Origin: Maribellus sp. YY47 | GTDB taxonomy: Bacteria; Bacteroidota; Bacteroidia; Bacteroidales; Prolixibacteraceae | NCBI RefSeq assembly: GCF_023111095.1 | Contig: NZ_JALGYW010000002.1 | Location: 124,001-188,000 of the forward strand | Direction: 5' to 3' | DNA: 64,000 nt | Shown here: piece after piece, positions 45,485 through 55,011 of the stretch | Position numbering within the stretch: position 1 is the stretch's first letter | Layout of the letters: every line of letters starts with the position of its first letter | The notes under the pieces: generated by a model | Told to the model about the DNA's origin: nothing | The model's input: the letters and a program-made list of their open reading frames with translations, nothing else | Databases searched by the model: none | Position numbers and translations under genes: made by a program

Positions 45485-46093
45485 CTAAGCGATGCTGAAA
45501 TCCATTTCGTAATATTCATTTACATCGGTAACCATCATACCGGCAGTTCGTGCTGCCTGCATGCCGGGTTTGCCGTCTTCAAACACATGGCAAAATTCAG
45601 GAGCCACGCCCATTTGCTCTGCACATTTCAGAAAAGTTTCGGGGTGTGGTTTCGGATGTTGAACATCGTCGGCCGATACCAAAACATCAACGTACTTTTC
45701 AATTCCTATAATTTCAAGTGTTTTCTCGGCCAGCCGGCGATAACCTCCGGTGCCAATGGCAATGGGTAATTTTCCGTGGTATTTTTTCAACAATTCCACT
45801 ACGGGTTCAACCGGTTTCATCTTACTCATCAGTGTCTCATATTCCGCCTCTTTTTGGTGCCCCACCTTTTCGGGCTCCATTTGAACACCAAAAACTTCGT
45901 TATAGCGGGCAATGGTTTCAACTGCAGGAACGCCAGCCAACGACATAAAAAAGTCGGGTTTCAAATCGACATTGTAATCTTTCAATACACTTCGAAACGC
46001 CAGGTAGTGAATCGGCATATTGTCGGCCAATGTTCCGTCCAGGTCAAAAATAAGCGCCTTTGCGTTGGGATGAATGTCCAGTTTACGATCCAT
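45485..46093 (-). CDS. HAD-family sugar-phosphate phosphatase/phosphoglucomutase-like protein
   Basis: A 202-aa HAD enzyme with motif I FDLDGTLADN (two Asp), motif II GTGGYRR and motif III/IV region KPHPETFLKCAEQMG...FEDGKPGMQAA. The helical cap after motif I (PIHYLAFRSVL) fits the beta-phosphoglucomutase/YqaB group, which act on small sugar phosphates. The exact substrate is unknown. Confidence 0.87.
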   Translation of the reverse strand: MDRKLDIHPNAKALIFDLDGTLADNMPIHYLAFRSVLKDYNVDLKPDFFMSLAGVPAVETIARYNEVFGVQMEPEKVGHQKEAEYETLMSKMKPVEPVVELLKKYHGKLPIAIGTGGYRRLAEKTLEIIGIEKYVDVLVSADDVQHPKPHPETFLKCAEQMGVAPEFCHVFEDGKPGMQAARTAGMMVTDVNEYYEMDFSIA

Positions 46094-46200
46094 GTTTTAT
46101 TTTTTGAAAACACGAAAATAAACTTTTCGCAAACGGTGAGCGATAGTGCTTTAACATTTCAGAAAAATTTTAAACTTTGTTCCTCTTAACTTAACATTCA

Positions 46201-46620
46201 ATGAACGAAGTATTTTTGTACACTTTCCCGCAATGGATTGTATTTGCAGCCCTTTTTGTTATCATATACGGATGGGTGGAAGGTAAAAAAGTTTTCCGGC
46301 TCACAGGTGACGGAATTTTCATTCTCCTGGGAATTTTTGCCCTCGTCGTGTTGCTGGGCGATCACCTGGCGGCCGCACACTATTTAAGTCCCGAAGAAGT
46401 AGCCCGGGAAGAGCTTGATGAAGTCATCACCAACGAAATCCCGATTCAAGCCCGCTTACTCCCCGCTTACTGGAGCTTTTTATTTACCGGACTCCTGGCT
46501 GTTCCGACGCTGATACTCGACTGGACCAACAAAAAATTAGCCCGTACCATGATGGTCGTTACCGGACTGGTGGCGCTGCTGGGTTTCTTTGTGGTAGTTG
46601 CAGCATTGCGCGCGGTATAA
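46201..46620 (+). CDS. Four-helix membrane protein, function unknown
   Basis: A 139-aa protein with hydrophobic helices at about 9-28, 38-57, 89-106 and 113-137 and a charged loop between the second and third (PEEVAREELDEV). I do not recognise a family. It lies 25 bp upstream of the DUF4440-like lipoprotein gene, likely in one transcript. Confidence 0.7.
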   Translation: MNEVFLYTFPQWIVFAALFVIIYGWVEGKKVFRLTGDGIFILLGIFALVVLLGDHLAAAHYLSPEEVAREELDEVITNEIPIQARLLPAYWSFLFTGLLAVPTLILDWTNKKLARTMMVVTGLVALLGFFVVVAALRAV

Positions 46621-46645
46621 ATCGCCATAAAAAAAAACAGCAGCT

Positions 46646-47101
46646 ATGAAATTCACCATAAAACTACTTTCGCTGGGCATTTTCGCCGGTCTTTTCGGAT
46701 GTGAAACTCCGTCTCCCAAAGGAAATCCGGAACAATGGAAGCAGGAGATTTTAAAGGCAGAACAGGATTTTGCGGCTTTGGCTGCCCAAGAGGGAATTCC
46801 GGCCGCTTTTGCAACTTATGCCGCTGACGATGCAGTACTGATGCGAAACAATCAACTGATCAAAGGCAAGGAAGAGCTGCAAAAAAGCTTTGCCCATTCT
46901 CCCGCAAAATCACCCAACATAACACTAACCTGGACACCTGACTTTGTGGATGTATCCAACTCCGGCGATTTAGGATACACCTATGGAAAATACATTTACA
47001 CCGTTATCGACTCGATGGGTGTTGCCCAACACGATACGGGTATTTTTCACACCGTATGGAAAAGGCAGGCCGACGGCAACTGGCGCTTTGTTTGGGATTA
47101 A
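46646..47101 (+). CDS. DUF4440/SnoaL-like lipoprotein
   Basis: A 151-aa lipoprotein (signal ends AGLFGC). The rest is an NTF2-like cone fold of the DUF4440 type: ILKAEQDFAALAAQEGIPAAF, YAADDAVLMRNNQLIKGKEEL, GDLGYTYGKY, and the terminal WKRQADGNWRFVWD. These proteins bind small molecules or act as simple enzymes; the role is unknown. It ends 5 bp before the convergent ABC ATPase gene. Confidence 0.85.
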   Translation: MKFTIKLLSLGIFAGLFGCETPSPKGNPEQWKQEILKAEQDFAALAAQEGIPAAFATYAADDAVLMRNNQLIKGKEELQKSFAHSPAKSPNITLTWTPDFVDVSNSGDLGYTYGKYIYTVIDSMGVAQHDTGIFHTVWKRQADGNWRFVWD

Positions 47102-47106
47102 TTGAA

Positions 47107-47793
47107 TTATTTCCGGTTCTCCACCGGAAAATCTTCCTGAACCAGTCCGTCCACTAATTTTACAATGCGCGTTCCGTATTGTGCATTTTCTTTGGAGTGT
47201 GTTACCTGGATAATCGTCATTCCCTCTTCGTTGAGTTTCTTCAACAGTTTCATGATCATTTCGCCCTGTTCTGAATGAAGATTGCCGGTTGGCTCGTCGG
47301 CAAGCAATAACTTCGGATTTCCGATAATGGCGCGCGCAATGGCCACCAACTGTTGTTGTCCGCCGGAAAGCTGGCTTGGGAACAAATCCTTTTTCGCTAC
47401 AATATTGAAGCGGTCGAGCAAATCGGCCACCAGCGCTTTTCGCTCCTTCCCCTTTACACCGCGATAAACCAGTGGTGTTTCGATGTTTTCATAAACATTC
47501 AATTCATCAATCAGATGAAAAGCCTGAAAAATAAAACCAATGTGGCTGCGGTGATACTGCACCTTTTGTTTTTCCTTTATCCGGTGTGCAGGCTCGTCCC
47601 AGAAATAATACTCTCCCGCACTTGCTTCATCCAGCAACCCGATAATATTCAGTAAAGTAGACTTGCCGGCTCCGCTGGGCCCCATTATCGAAACAAATTC
47701 GCCTTGTTTTACTTCAAGGTTAACGCCTTTTAAAATAAATGTCCGCTGGAAACGCGAATCGTAGTATTTGTCGATGTTTTTTAGTTGGATCAT
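47107..47793 (-). CDS. ABC transporter ATP-binding protein (MacB/LolD type)
   Basis: A 228-aa ATPase: Walker [11 protein letters not shown]-loop region FIFQAFHLI, signature LSGGQQQ and Walker B LLADEPTG. It matches the group that pairs with FtsX/MacB permeases, several of which are encoded just downstream in the transcription direction of this cluster. It follows the 796-aa permease in genome order but on the same strand lies downstream of it, 213 bp apart, across dispersed repeats. Confidence 0.92.
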   Translation of the reverse strand: MIQLKNIDKYYDSRFQRTFILKGVNLEVKQGEFVSIMGPSGAGKSTLLNIIGLLDEASAGEYYFWDEPAHRIKEKQKVQYHRSHIGFIFQAFHLIDELNVYENIETPLVYRGVKGKERKALVADLLDRFNIVAKKDLFPSQLSGGQQQLVAIARAIIGNPKLLLADEPTGNLHSEQGEMIMKLLKKLNEEGMTIIQVTHSKENAQYGTRIVKLVDGLVQEDFPVENRK

Positions 47794-47896
47794 AATTGTA
47801 CGGAACTTTGATGTTTTTGATTTTAGATTGACTTTGATTTTTTATTCATCTCGTGAACCTTTGCCGGAATTCGGGTAAGCTGCCAACCGTTATTCC

Positions 47897-47921
47897 CCCC
47901 TAAATCCCCTGAAGGCGACTT
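47897..47921. repeat. 25-bp dispersed repeat, copy 1
   Basis: This 25-bp sequence (core CCCCTAAATCCCCTG) recurs at 52348-52372 with two mismatches. Both copies sit in spacers of the permease cluster. Such C-rich spacer repeats are common in Bacteroidota genomes. Confidence 0.6.
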
Positions 47922-47975
47922 CCGAGATGTACTATTTATTATCTTTTTAATTTATTCATTTTCTGCTCCTTACAG

Positions 47976-48005
47976 CCCTCTCCCTCCGGGGAAGTTAGAG
48001 GGGGT
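47976..48005. repeat. C-rich imperfect hairpin at a permease 3' end
   Basis: CCCTCT and AGAGGG arms with inner CTCC/GGGG pairing lie immediately after the stop of the 796-aa permease gene. It resembles the dispersed C-rich spacer repeats and could protect the mRNA 3' end. Confidence 0.5.
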
Positions 48006-48006
48006 T

Positions 48007-50397
48007 TTACTCATACCGCAGTGCCTCCACAGGATTTCGCGTAGCCGCTTTCCACGACTGAACCGATACAGTCAGCAAAGCAATCCCTAAAGCAAGCGCT
48101 CCGGCAAGCGCGAATATCCACCAGCTTAATCCGGTCTTGTAGGCAAAGTTTTCAAGCCACTTGTCCATCGCCAGCCAGGCCAGCGGAGTCGCAATTACAA
48201 AGGCAATAATCACCCACTTCACAAAACTTCGGTTTAGCATCGCTAGAATCTCACTTACCTGAGCTCCATTCACCTTGCGGATGCCAATCTCTTTAACGCG
48301 TTGTTGCGCTACCAGCAACGAAATCCCCAGCAGTCCCATCGAGCTGATAAAAATGGAAATGATAGTAAAAATAGTCAGCAGTCGCGCCTGCAATAACTCT
48401 GTACGGTAAACATTGCGGTACATGGCGCCAACGTGCTCGTGCGAAAACGGATAAGCCGGAAACAGTTCTTTCCAAACCGATTGGATATCAGCAAGCGCTG
48501 TCTCACGCATTCCGGGTTGATACGAAACCACAAAATTAAGTAGCCACAACTTGTCGCGTTTAAACATTACCAATGGCTCCACCCGCTTTTTTATACTCGA
48601 AAGATGAAAATCGTTGACCACCCCGATAATTTTTCCTTCGGGTAACTGAATGGGCGTACCGGGAGAAAATAGTTTGAAATTTTTCCCGATAATCTGGCTG
48701 GCATCATCATAGTTTAGCAGGTGCATCGCAGTTTCATTGATGATGTACTCACCCGATCCTTCAACATCGGCATTGCTTTCCGTGAAGTTCTTTCCGGCCA
48801 GAAATTCGAGATTAAAAATACTGGCAAACGAATAATCACAGGGAAAAACGCCGATCCTGTTCTGACTCTCCTCAGTAGGCGGCTCATGCCCTTCCAGTTC
48901 ATAGCCAAACTGATCATTCGCTTCCCCGCCGGGAGGTTCCATCATTGCCGAAACCGATTCTATGGTTGGATGTTTTAGCAGTTCTTCTTTGAACAGTTCA
49001 AATTTTTGCTGAACACTGGCATGCACCGATTCAAAACAAATCAGGTTGTCGTCCTTAGGTGTCATGGAGTTGGAAAGTGCATAATGCGTTTGCCGCGAAA
49101 TTACGATGACGGCAGCAATAAGAACAATCGCAAAAGTATATTGACTGATGATAATCCCACGGTTAATGGTTATTTTATTGCGATGAAAAAGATTTCTGCT
49201 TGGACGGTAAATTTTCCCGATGCTTTGTCTTAAAACAGGTTGAAGCCCGGCCAGGATTCCCAGAAAGCTAAATACAATAACCACCAGTATCACAAGTACC
49301 GAATTCGTGTGGAAGAGGTTCATGCCAAAGTATTTCGCGATAACAGCGTTGACAGGGACGGAAATAAGAAAAGCGATTATTATGGAAGCCAGCACGATAA
49401 AAACACTTTCAGCTGCAAAATATCTCAGGTTAATGTGAGGCGTGGAGCCGAGTACGCGATTGATGGCAATAAAGTTGGTATTAAAACCTGACATTCCCAG
49501 GTTCAGACTGGCATAGTTGCTCATTGAAATTAACAGCAAAATCAAGGCAGCAACCGACAGCACATAAATGTTCGTCATGTTACCATTGGCTTCAATTTCA
49601 CGAAGCTTATCCGAATGCAAATGAATGGCTGTAATTTTCTGCAGGTAGGCTTTTGTTTCAATTTCGTCCTCTTTCCTGTCGCTTATTTTTGCTAAAAATT
49701 CGGCGTAACCGGCTTCAATGTTTTTGGGATTGGCATTTGGTTTTAACAACAGGTAAGTAAATGCCCACCAGCTGATTTCTCCCCGGGCAGGCGTTGTAAG
49801 CAATTCGGGATGGAAATGACTGTTTTGCGGAAAATCCTTCATCACTCCTTTTACTGTGAAGTCAGTTTGTTCGCCATAAAACTGCCCGGCAGGTAACGAG
49901 ATTGTTTTTCCGATCGGATCGGCATTTCCAAATACTTTTTGCGCAAACGATTTGGTGATCACCATCGAACCCGGCGATTCCAACACAGAATTCTTGTCGC
50001 CCACCAGCAACGTGGCATCAAAAACCCGGAAAAAAGTGCTGTCGCAAACAAAAGCTTCGTTAATCGAATAATACTGTTCGTTGTGCATTACCACACCACC
50101 TCTCATGGGAGCCAGCCTTACATAAGTTTCTATCTCGGGAAAAGTAGCCGCCAGATCAGGAATTTGTTCCGAGTTGTAAATTCGGGCAAAATGGTTGTTT
50201 CCAAACATCGATGAATTTGTAGTGGTAAACCTGAGAATACGGTCGGCTTTGGAATGGAAAGCATCGTAAGTAAGTTCGTTTTTCAGAAAAAGGGCAATAA
50301 ACAAAATGCCACTTAGTCCAAGCGCCAAACCCAGCACCTTTATAAAATTCAGAAACGGACGTTTTTTAAAATTTCGAATTACAAACCGGAGCAACAT
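48007..50397 (-). CDS. MacB-like/FtsX ABC permease, paralogue 1
   Basis: A 796-aa membrane protein: N-terminal helix (about 20-40), a MacB-type periplasmic domain, three helices with FtsX domain 1 (about 275-395), a second helix and periplasmic domain, and FtsX domain 2 (about 675-790) with the TM-loop motif KEIGIRKVNGA. It ends NPVEALRYE like its three paralogues. Proteins of this kind work with a MacB-type ATPase in mechanotransmission (export or membrane-stress functions) and do not themselves form a substrate channel through the membrane. Substrate unknown. It lies upstream of the ATPase gene at 47107-47793. Confidence 0.9.
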   Translation of the reverse strand: MLLRFVIRNFKKRPFLNFIKVLGLALGLSGILFIALFLKNELTYDAFHSKADRILRFTTTNSSMFGNNHFARIYNSEQIPDLAATFPEIETYVRLAPMRGGVVMHNEQYYSINEAFVCDSTFFRVFDATLLVGDKNSVLESPGSMVITKSFAQKVFGNADPIGKTISLPAGQFYGEQTDFTVKGVMKDFPQNSHFHPELLTTPARGEISWWAFTYLLLKPNANPKNIEAGYAEFLAKISDRKEDEIETKAYLQKITAIHLHSDKLREIEANGNMTNIYVLSVAALILLLISMSNYASLNLGMSGFNTNFIAINRVLGSTPHINLRYFAAESVFIVLASIIIAFLISVPVNAVIAKYFGMNLFHTNSVLVILVVIVFSFLGILAGLQPVLRQSIGKIYRPSRNLFHRNKITINRGIIISQYTFAIVLIAAVIVISRQTHYALSNSMTPKDDNLICFESVHASVQQKFELFKEELLKHPTIESVSAMMEPPGGEANDQFGYELEGHEPPTEESQNRIGVFPCDYSFASIFNLEFLAGKNFTESNADVEGSGEYIINETAMHLLNYDDASQIIGKNFKLFSPGTPIQLPEGKIIGVVNDFHLSSIKKRVEPLVMFKRDKLWLLNFVVSYQPGMRETALADIQSVWKELFPAYPFSHEHVGAMYRNVYRTELLQARLLTIFTIISIFISSMGLLGISLLVAQQRVKEIGIRKVNGAQVSEILAMLNRSFVKWVIIAFVIATPLAWLAMDKWLENFAYKTGLSWWIFALAGALALGIALLTVSVQSWKAATRNPVEALRYE

Positions 50398-51063
50398 AAA
50401 TTTTGTTTTTAGTATTTGGAACGGTGCTATTTACTGTTTTCTGACAGTAAACTGTACCATTCACCACCCACAGCATTTACCCCTAAGATATCAAAAAAGC
50501 ACTTCAAGCCTTCCCTGATTGGAGTTACGCCATCGCAGTTTTTTTCTTTCCGCGGATTAGGTCAAAAGCAATGCCCTTTTAACGAGCAACTGACTATCAG
50601 CGCATTTCGCAAAAACCGACAAACAGTTGTGTCCATTTTTTTGACATGCCGTGTATAAATATTTGTCAAAGCGCTACTCCTGAAAAACAAAAGGGCAAAT
50701 CCGTTATGAAATGTTTGAACCTCCTTTAAAACATGGTCACAACGATCTGCCCTTTAAAGAATTTCTGAGTAATAAACTCCAAATGTTGTGGGAGTAATAT
50801 TATTCTCTGTTTTCTGATTGATGACAACTCGGTCAAAATAGTCTCCGGCTTCGAGACCCACTTTAATCCCAGATGCATGACAATGAAAAAGGTTGCGTTT
50901 GAAACTCTTTTTTAAGGATTTTTTATGAATAATAATAGTCAACAAGGGTACTACGTAATTTCAGTTTCCAGTTCACACTCAGCTAACCTTGGGCGCTTTT
51001 ATCGATCATTAACCCGTAATTTGAGTCCGATCTCCTATTTTTAACGATTCAAACCAACAAGAT
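50398..51063. other. 666-bp gap with an imperfect inverted repeat and coding-like scraps
   Basis: No confident gene lies between the permease at 48007 and the M24 gene. At 50690-50755 an imperfect inverted repeat (arms about 16 bp) overlaps a plus-strand frame of 35 codons that reads FEPPLKHGHNDLPFKE before a stop at 50795-50797; HGHNDLP resembles the metal motif of M19 dipeptidases. A minus-strand 63-codon frame at 50754-50945 shows no known features. I read this as decayed DNA. Confidence 0.4.
50690..50755. repeat. Imperfect inverted repeat of about 16 bp
   Basis: AAAGGGCAAATCCGTT at 50690-50705 pairs with AACGATCTGCCCTTT at 50741-50755 with one mismatch and one bulge; a nested ATGTTT/AAACAT pair lies inside. 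The whole could fold into a long cruciform. Origin unknown. Confidence 0.5.
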
Positions 51064-52257
51064 ATGATTGAAAAAGTACCTGCATCGGAGTTGAAAATGC
51101 GCATGAAAAAGTTCCGGGAAGTAATGGATGCCCAACATCCGGACTGGCAAATGGCTGTGGTTTTCAGCAAAATAAACCTGTTGTATTTTACAGGTTCCAT
51201 GCCGGAAGGGATGCTGGTGATTGTGCGTGAAAAAGATGCAATACTGTGGGCTCGTCGCGGGTACGAACGTTGTTTGGTGGAATCGGAATTTCAAATTATA
51301 AAACCGATGCCGAGTTACCGGGTTGCCGCAGAAGACTACCCGAAACTTCCTGCAGAAGTCTACCTTGAAACTGAGTTTGTTCCGCTGGCTATGTTTCAAC
51401 GGTTTCAGAAATATTTCTCATTCAATTCGTATAAATCGCTCGATTTTCAGATTGCGCAAACCCGTGCTGTTAAAAGTAACTGGGAAATTGCCTGCATCGA
51501 AAAGGCTGCCGCAATTCACCAGGTTGTACTCGAAGAACGTGTTCCGGAATTGTTGCGCGAAGGCATGACTGAGGCCGATCTGGCGGCTGAAATGTACCCG
51601 ATTATGGTAAAGGAAGGGCACCAGGGAAGCGTGCGTTTTGGTATGCACGATACGGAAATGGCCCTGGGTCAACTGGGATTTGGAGACAGTTCGTTGTACC
51701 CCACCAGTTTTGATGGCCCCGGAGGAAACCTGGGAGCGAATCCGGCGGTTCCGAGTTTTGGAAACCGAAACAGAGAGTTGACAAAAGGCAGTCTTGTTTT
51801 TGTGGATGTGGCTGTGGCTGTGAACGGTTATCACTCGGATAAAACCATGACATATATGTTTGGCGAGGCACTGCCACGGGAGGTTCAGGCCTACCACAAA
51901 CAATGTGTTGAAATACAAAACCGGGTGGCCGAAATGCTGCAGCCAGGCAATGTTCCTGAAACGATTTATGAAACAATAATGAGTGGGCTTAGTCCCGATT
52001 TTCTGAAAAATTTTATGGGTTATGGCAACCGGCAGGTAAAATTCTTGGGGCATGGTATTGGCCTGACTATCGATGAATACCCGGTACTGGCTGCAGGTTT
52101 TAAAGCTCCGCTCGAAGAAAATATGGTTTTTGCAGTTGAACCCAAAAAAGGAATCGAAGGCGTTGGAATGGTCGGAATCGAAAATACTTTTGTGGTTACT
52201 CCCAACGGAGGTCGTTGTATAACCGGCACCAGCCCCGGCTTAATTTTGGTGGATTAG
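51064..52257 (+). CDS. M24 family peptidase (Xaa-Pro aminopeptidase/dipeptidase-like)
   Basis: A 397-aa cytoplasmic protein with a creatinase-type N-terminal domain (about 5-140) and an M24 pita-bread domain. All five metal ligands are visible: Asp in VFVDVAVA, Asp in GYHSDKT, His in FLGHGIGL, Glu in AVEPKK and Glu in GIENTF. It should remove N-terminal residues next to proline or cleave Xaa-Pro dipeptides. It lies alone on the plus strand inside the minus-strand permease cluster, so it was probably inserted between permease duplicates. Confidence 0.9.
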   Translation: MIEKVPASELKMRMKKFREVMDAQHPDWQMAVVFSKINLLYFTGSMPEGMLVIVREKDAILWARRGYERCLVESEFQIIKPMPSYRVAAEDYPKLPAEVYLETEFVPLAMFQRFQKYFSFNSYKSLDFQIAQTRAVKSNWEIACIEKAAAIHQVVLEERVPELLREGMTEADLAAEMYPIMVKEGHQGSVRFGMHDTEMALGQLGFGDSSLYPTSFDGPGGNLGANPAVPSFGNRNRELTKGSLVFVDVAVAVNGYHSDKTMTYMFGEALPREVQAYHKQCVEIQNRVAEMLQPGNVPETIYETIMSGLSPDFLKNFMGYGNRQVKFLGHGIGLTIDEYPVLAAGFKAPLEENMVFAVEPKKGIEGVGMVGIENTFVVTPNGGRCITGTSPGLILVD

Positions 52258-52485
52258 TCCTGAAAAACACGGACAGGTTTTCAATACTGTAATTTATTTT
52301 CCAGCATTGCAAGAATGGATCTTTGGATTGTTTTGCCGGAGCTCTTGCCCCTAAATCCCCTGCAGGGGACTTTGGCACATCTTCGATTGGCCTTTTGTTT
52401 TTGTAATTGAACTTTCATTTCCTTCATAAATCTTTATCAATGCGCTCTCCCTTAAGGCTCTTCAGGGCTTTGGGGCAAAACCAAA
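52258..52485. other. Spacer with dispersed repeats between M24 gene and permease 2
   Basis: 228 bp of non-coding sequence between convergent genes. It contains copy 2 of the 25-bp repeat (52348-52372) and a CTCCCTTAAGGCTCTTCAGGG-like imperfect palindrome near 52445. Confidence 0.5.
52348..52372. repeat. 25-bp dispersed repeat, copy 2
   Basis: Matches 47897-47921 at 23 of 25 positions. This copy contains the palindrome CCCCTGCAGGGG. Confidence 0.6.
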
Positions 52486-54915
52486 TTACTCGTACCTTAA
52501 AGCCTCAACAGGATTTCGCGTAGCCGCCCGCCAGCTTTGCCAGCTAACGGTTAACAAAGCAATTCCCAAAGCCAATAACCCGGCCAGCGCAAATATCCAC
52601 CAGCTTAGTTCGGTTTTGCAGGCAAAATTTTCAAGCCATTTACTCATGGCGTACCAGGCAATGGGTGTGGCAATTACAAAGGCAATAGCTACCCACATAA
52701 CAAAGTCTTTATTCAGCATGGTAAGTATTTCAGTGATTCTGGCGCCGTTTACTTTGCGGATGCCGATTTCTTTTACCCGGGCTAACGAAATAAGCCAGGC
52801 AATGGAAAACAGGTTGATAACACTGATAAAAATGGCCACCACAATAAACAAACGGAATATTTTTACCAGTTGAATTTCCTTATCAAACTGCCGGTTATAA
52901 TAATCCTCAATAATTAAATATTCGAAAGGATAATTGGGGAAGGTGTTGCTAAATTTGGCTTTTATAAAGGGAATAACCGAAGCAAAATCGGCGCTGGCAA
53001 GTTTTACAGAGTAATTTCCCCAAATCATATTTTCGGTCCAGTTGATCAGCACCATGGGTTTGTGGCTCTCTTTTGCATTGCTAAAATCCACATTCTCGGC
53101 AACTCCAATTACGGTCACCTCGAACTTTTGCATGCCACTTTCGTCTTCCATTTTAATGGCTCTTCCGATGGCCTCTTCGGGATTTTGGAAGCCAAGATAT
53201 TGTAATCCGGCACGATTGATAATACACGAATTGTTTGAGGCAGAAGCGCCCTTTTCCAGGAAATTCGTTCCGGCCAAAAGCGGAATATTGTAGTTGCGTA
53301 TAAAATTGTCGTCGGCAACAATAAGCGCGGCCTTACCTCCTTTTCCGGTCAGCTTTTCGGTAAAATTAAAATTGTAGGCCGACAGATCTCCCGGAACTAC
53401 GTTCGAACTAGAAAATCCCAGTATCGCACTATTACTTAATAGTTCTTCTTCAAAAGCCTGCAGGTTATTAATTCGCTGCGATGTTTTTCGTAGATTTTTA
53501 GGAACCTTAATCACCAGGGTATTTTTCACGTCAAAACCTTTGTCTTTATCCATCAAAAAATTCACCTGCTTACTAACGCCGGCAACTCCGGCCATGATGG
53601 CAATAATAATAACAAACTGAGCCACAACAATTACCTGCCGAAAAGAAAGCCCCCTGGAAACCGGTTTATATCTTAACTTCAGCAAATCGAGACCATTGAA
53701 ACGGTTAATCATTAGCGCCGGAACAATTCCGCCGATTAACAGGCTGATTGCAATGATTGAAAATAAAGTGGCCAGAAATAGCGGGCTTACAAACACCGGC
53801 CGAAGCATTATTCCGAACTGGTTTTGCATTACCGGAACAAGCATCCAGCCGATGGACATCGAAATAAAAACGGCTAAAAAGTGAATAATCAGCGATTCGG
53901 AAAGCGAAGCCCACAGAATTTCGGCACGTGTGGCCCCGTTTATTTTTTTGATTCCCGTTTTTTTGGCCGAGTTAATCAATCGCGAAAAAGCAAACTGAAT
54001 GTAATTGAATCCCGAAGCACAAAGAATCAGCAAACCAATTACAAAAATGAGCGTAACGTATTCCGCCCGCGAATTGGTCTCCAATTCATTTTTCATTTCC
54101 GAATACAGATGAATTTCATTCAGCGGCTGGAGATGATAAATATGCTTAACATTGCTTTTTTCGAATTGCAACTTTTTATTTTCTGCAACAATCTCATTTA
54201 CTCCCGATTCAATCTGACTTACATCTGCATTTTTGTCCAGCTTCAGGTAGGTATAAAATCCGGTTTCGCCCCATTGGGCTTTTGCCGGCGGCGGCAGGTG
54301 CATGTCGTCGTGAAACGACAGTAAAACCTCTGCATTAAAATGTGCCTGTGCCGGGATATCTTTAAAAACGCCTTCAATGGTATATTCAAAAACCGGATAT
54401 TTAAATAAAATCTGCCCTACAGGATTGGCATTACCGAAATATTTTTTTGCAGTACTTTCAGAAATAACTGCCGTATAAGGCCGGGTTAAAACCTCTGATT
54501 TATTCCCTTGTATTAATGCAATTGAAAACACATCGAGGAAACCGGCAGAAGCATGATAAACATGCGTATTGGTGAAGATCTCGTCGCCAATTTTATATTG
54601 CGGGTTGTTTGTTCTGGTAAGATAACCAGCTGCCACAACCTGTGGGTATTTCTCTTTTAAGGTGGCCGCCACACCGCGTTCGCATTGCGGAATTGAAATA
54701 CTCAATTCGTTTCCGCTGTAAATATCGGTGCTGACCCTGTAAATTTGTTGGTTGTCGGGAAATACACGATCAAATCCTCTTTCATAAAAAACATACCCCG
54801 ATACTAGAATAAAGGTAACCAAACCGATACAAAGAGAAAGCAACAGAAAAGCCGAGTTTTTTATCTCGCGACTTAAGTTCCGGAACGCGATTTTCAGGTG
54901 ATAAAATTGTCTCAT
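52486..54915 (-). CDS. MacB-like/FtsX ABC permease, paralogue 2
   Basis: An 809-aa paralogue with the same layout: N-terminal TM (about 20-40), large periplasmic domain, FtsX domain 1 (about 275-400), a second periplasmic domain (about 430-660) and FtsX domain 2 ending NPVEALRYE. The loop motif is KEIGIRKVNGA. It shares a 47-bp identical tract near its 3' end with paralogue 3. The gene lies 96 bp downstream of paralogue 3. Substrate unknown. Confidence 0.9.
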   Translation of the reverse strand: MRQFYHLKIAFRNLSREIKNSAFLLLSLCIGLVTFILVSGYVFYERGFDRVFPDNQQIYRVSTDIYSGNELSISIPQCERGVAATLKEKYPQVVAAGYLTRTNNPQYKIGDEIFTNTHVYHASAGFLDVFSIALIQGNKSEVLTRPYTAVISESTAKKYFGNANPVGQILFKYPVFEYTIEGVFKDIPAQAHFNAEVLLSFHDDMHLPPPAKAQWGETGFYTYLKLDKNADVSQIESGVNEIVAENKKLQFEKSNVKHIYHLQPLNEIHLYSEMKNELETNSRAEYVTLIFVIGLLILCASGFNYIQFAFSRLINSAKKTGIKKINGATRAEILWASLSESLIIHFLAVFISMSIGWMLVPVMQNQFGIMLRPVFVSPLFLATLFSIIAISLLIGGIVPALMINRFNGLDLLKLRYKPVSRGLSFRQVIVVAQFVIIIAIMAGVAGVSKQVNFLMDKDKGFDVKNTLVIKVPKNLRKTSQRINNLQAFEEELLSNSAILGFSSSNVVPGDLSAYNFNFTEKLTGKGGKAALIVADDNFIRNYNIPLLAGTNFLEKGASASNNSCIINRAGLQYLGFQNPEEAIGRAIKMEDESGMQKFEVTVIGVAENVDFSNAKESHKPMVLINWTENMIWGNYSVKLASADFASVIPFIKAKFSNTFPNYPFEYLIIEDYYNRQFDKEIQLVKIFRLFIVVAIFISVINLFSIAWLISLARVKEIGIRKVNGARITEILTMLNKDFVMWVAIAFVIATPIAWYAMSKWLENFACKTELSWWIFALAGLLALGIALLTVSWQSWRAATRNPVEALRYE

Positions 54916-54987
54916 TTTCGATTTGATTTTAGTTGTTCTTTTTTGTTTAATTCTAGTCGTATAGTTATCTGCGCAGAAAGCTTCGCC

Positions 54988-55005
54988 CCCGATGCTTCGA
55001 TCGGG
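54988..55005. repeat. Short palindrome CCCGAT-GCTTCG-ATCGGG
   Basis: A 6-bp perfect stem with a 6-base loop in the spacer between paralogues 3 and 2. It shares the TCCCGA/TCGGGA core with 13109-13126. Confidence 0.55.
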
Positions 55006-55011
55006 ATTTCG

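Noticed and set aside
50754-50945. Minus-strand 63-codon frame
   Set aside because: No signal, domain or ribosome site, and it overlaps the opposite-strand M19-like scrap; not enough to call a gene.
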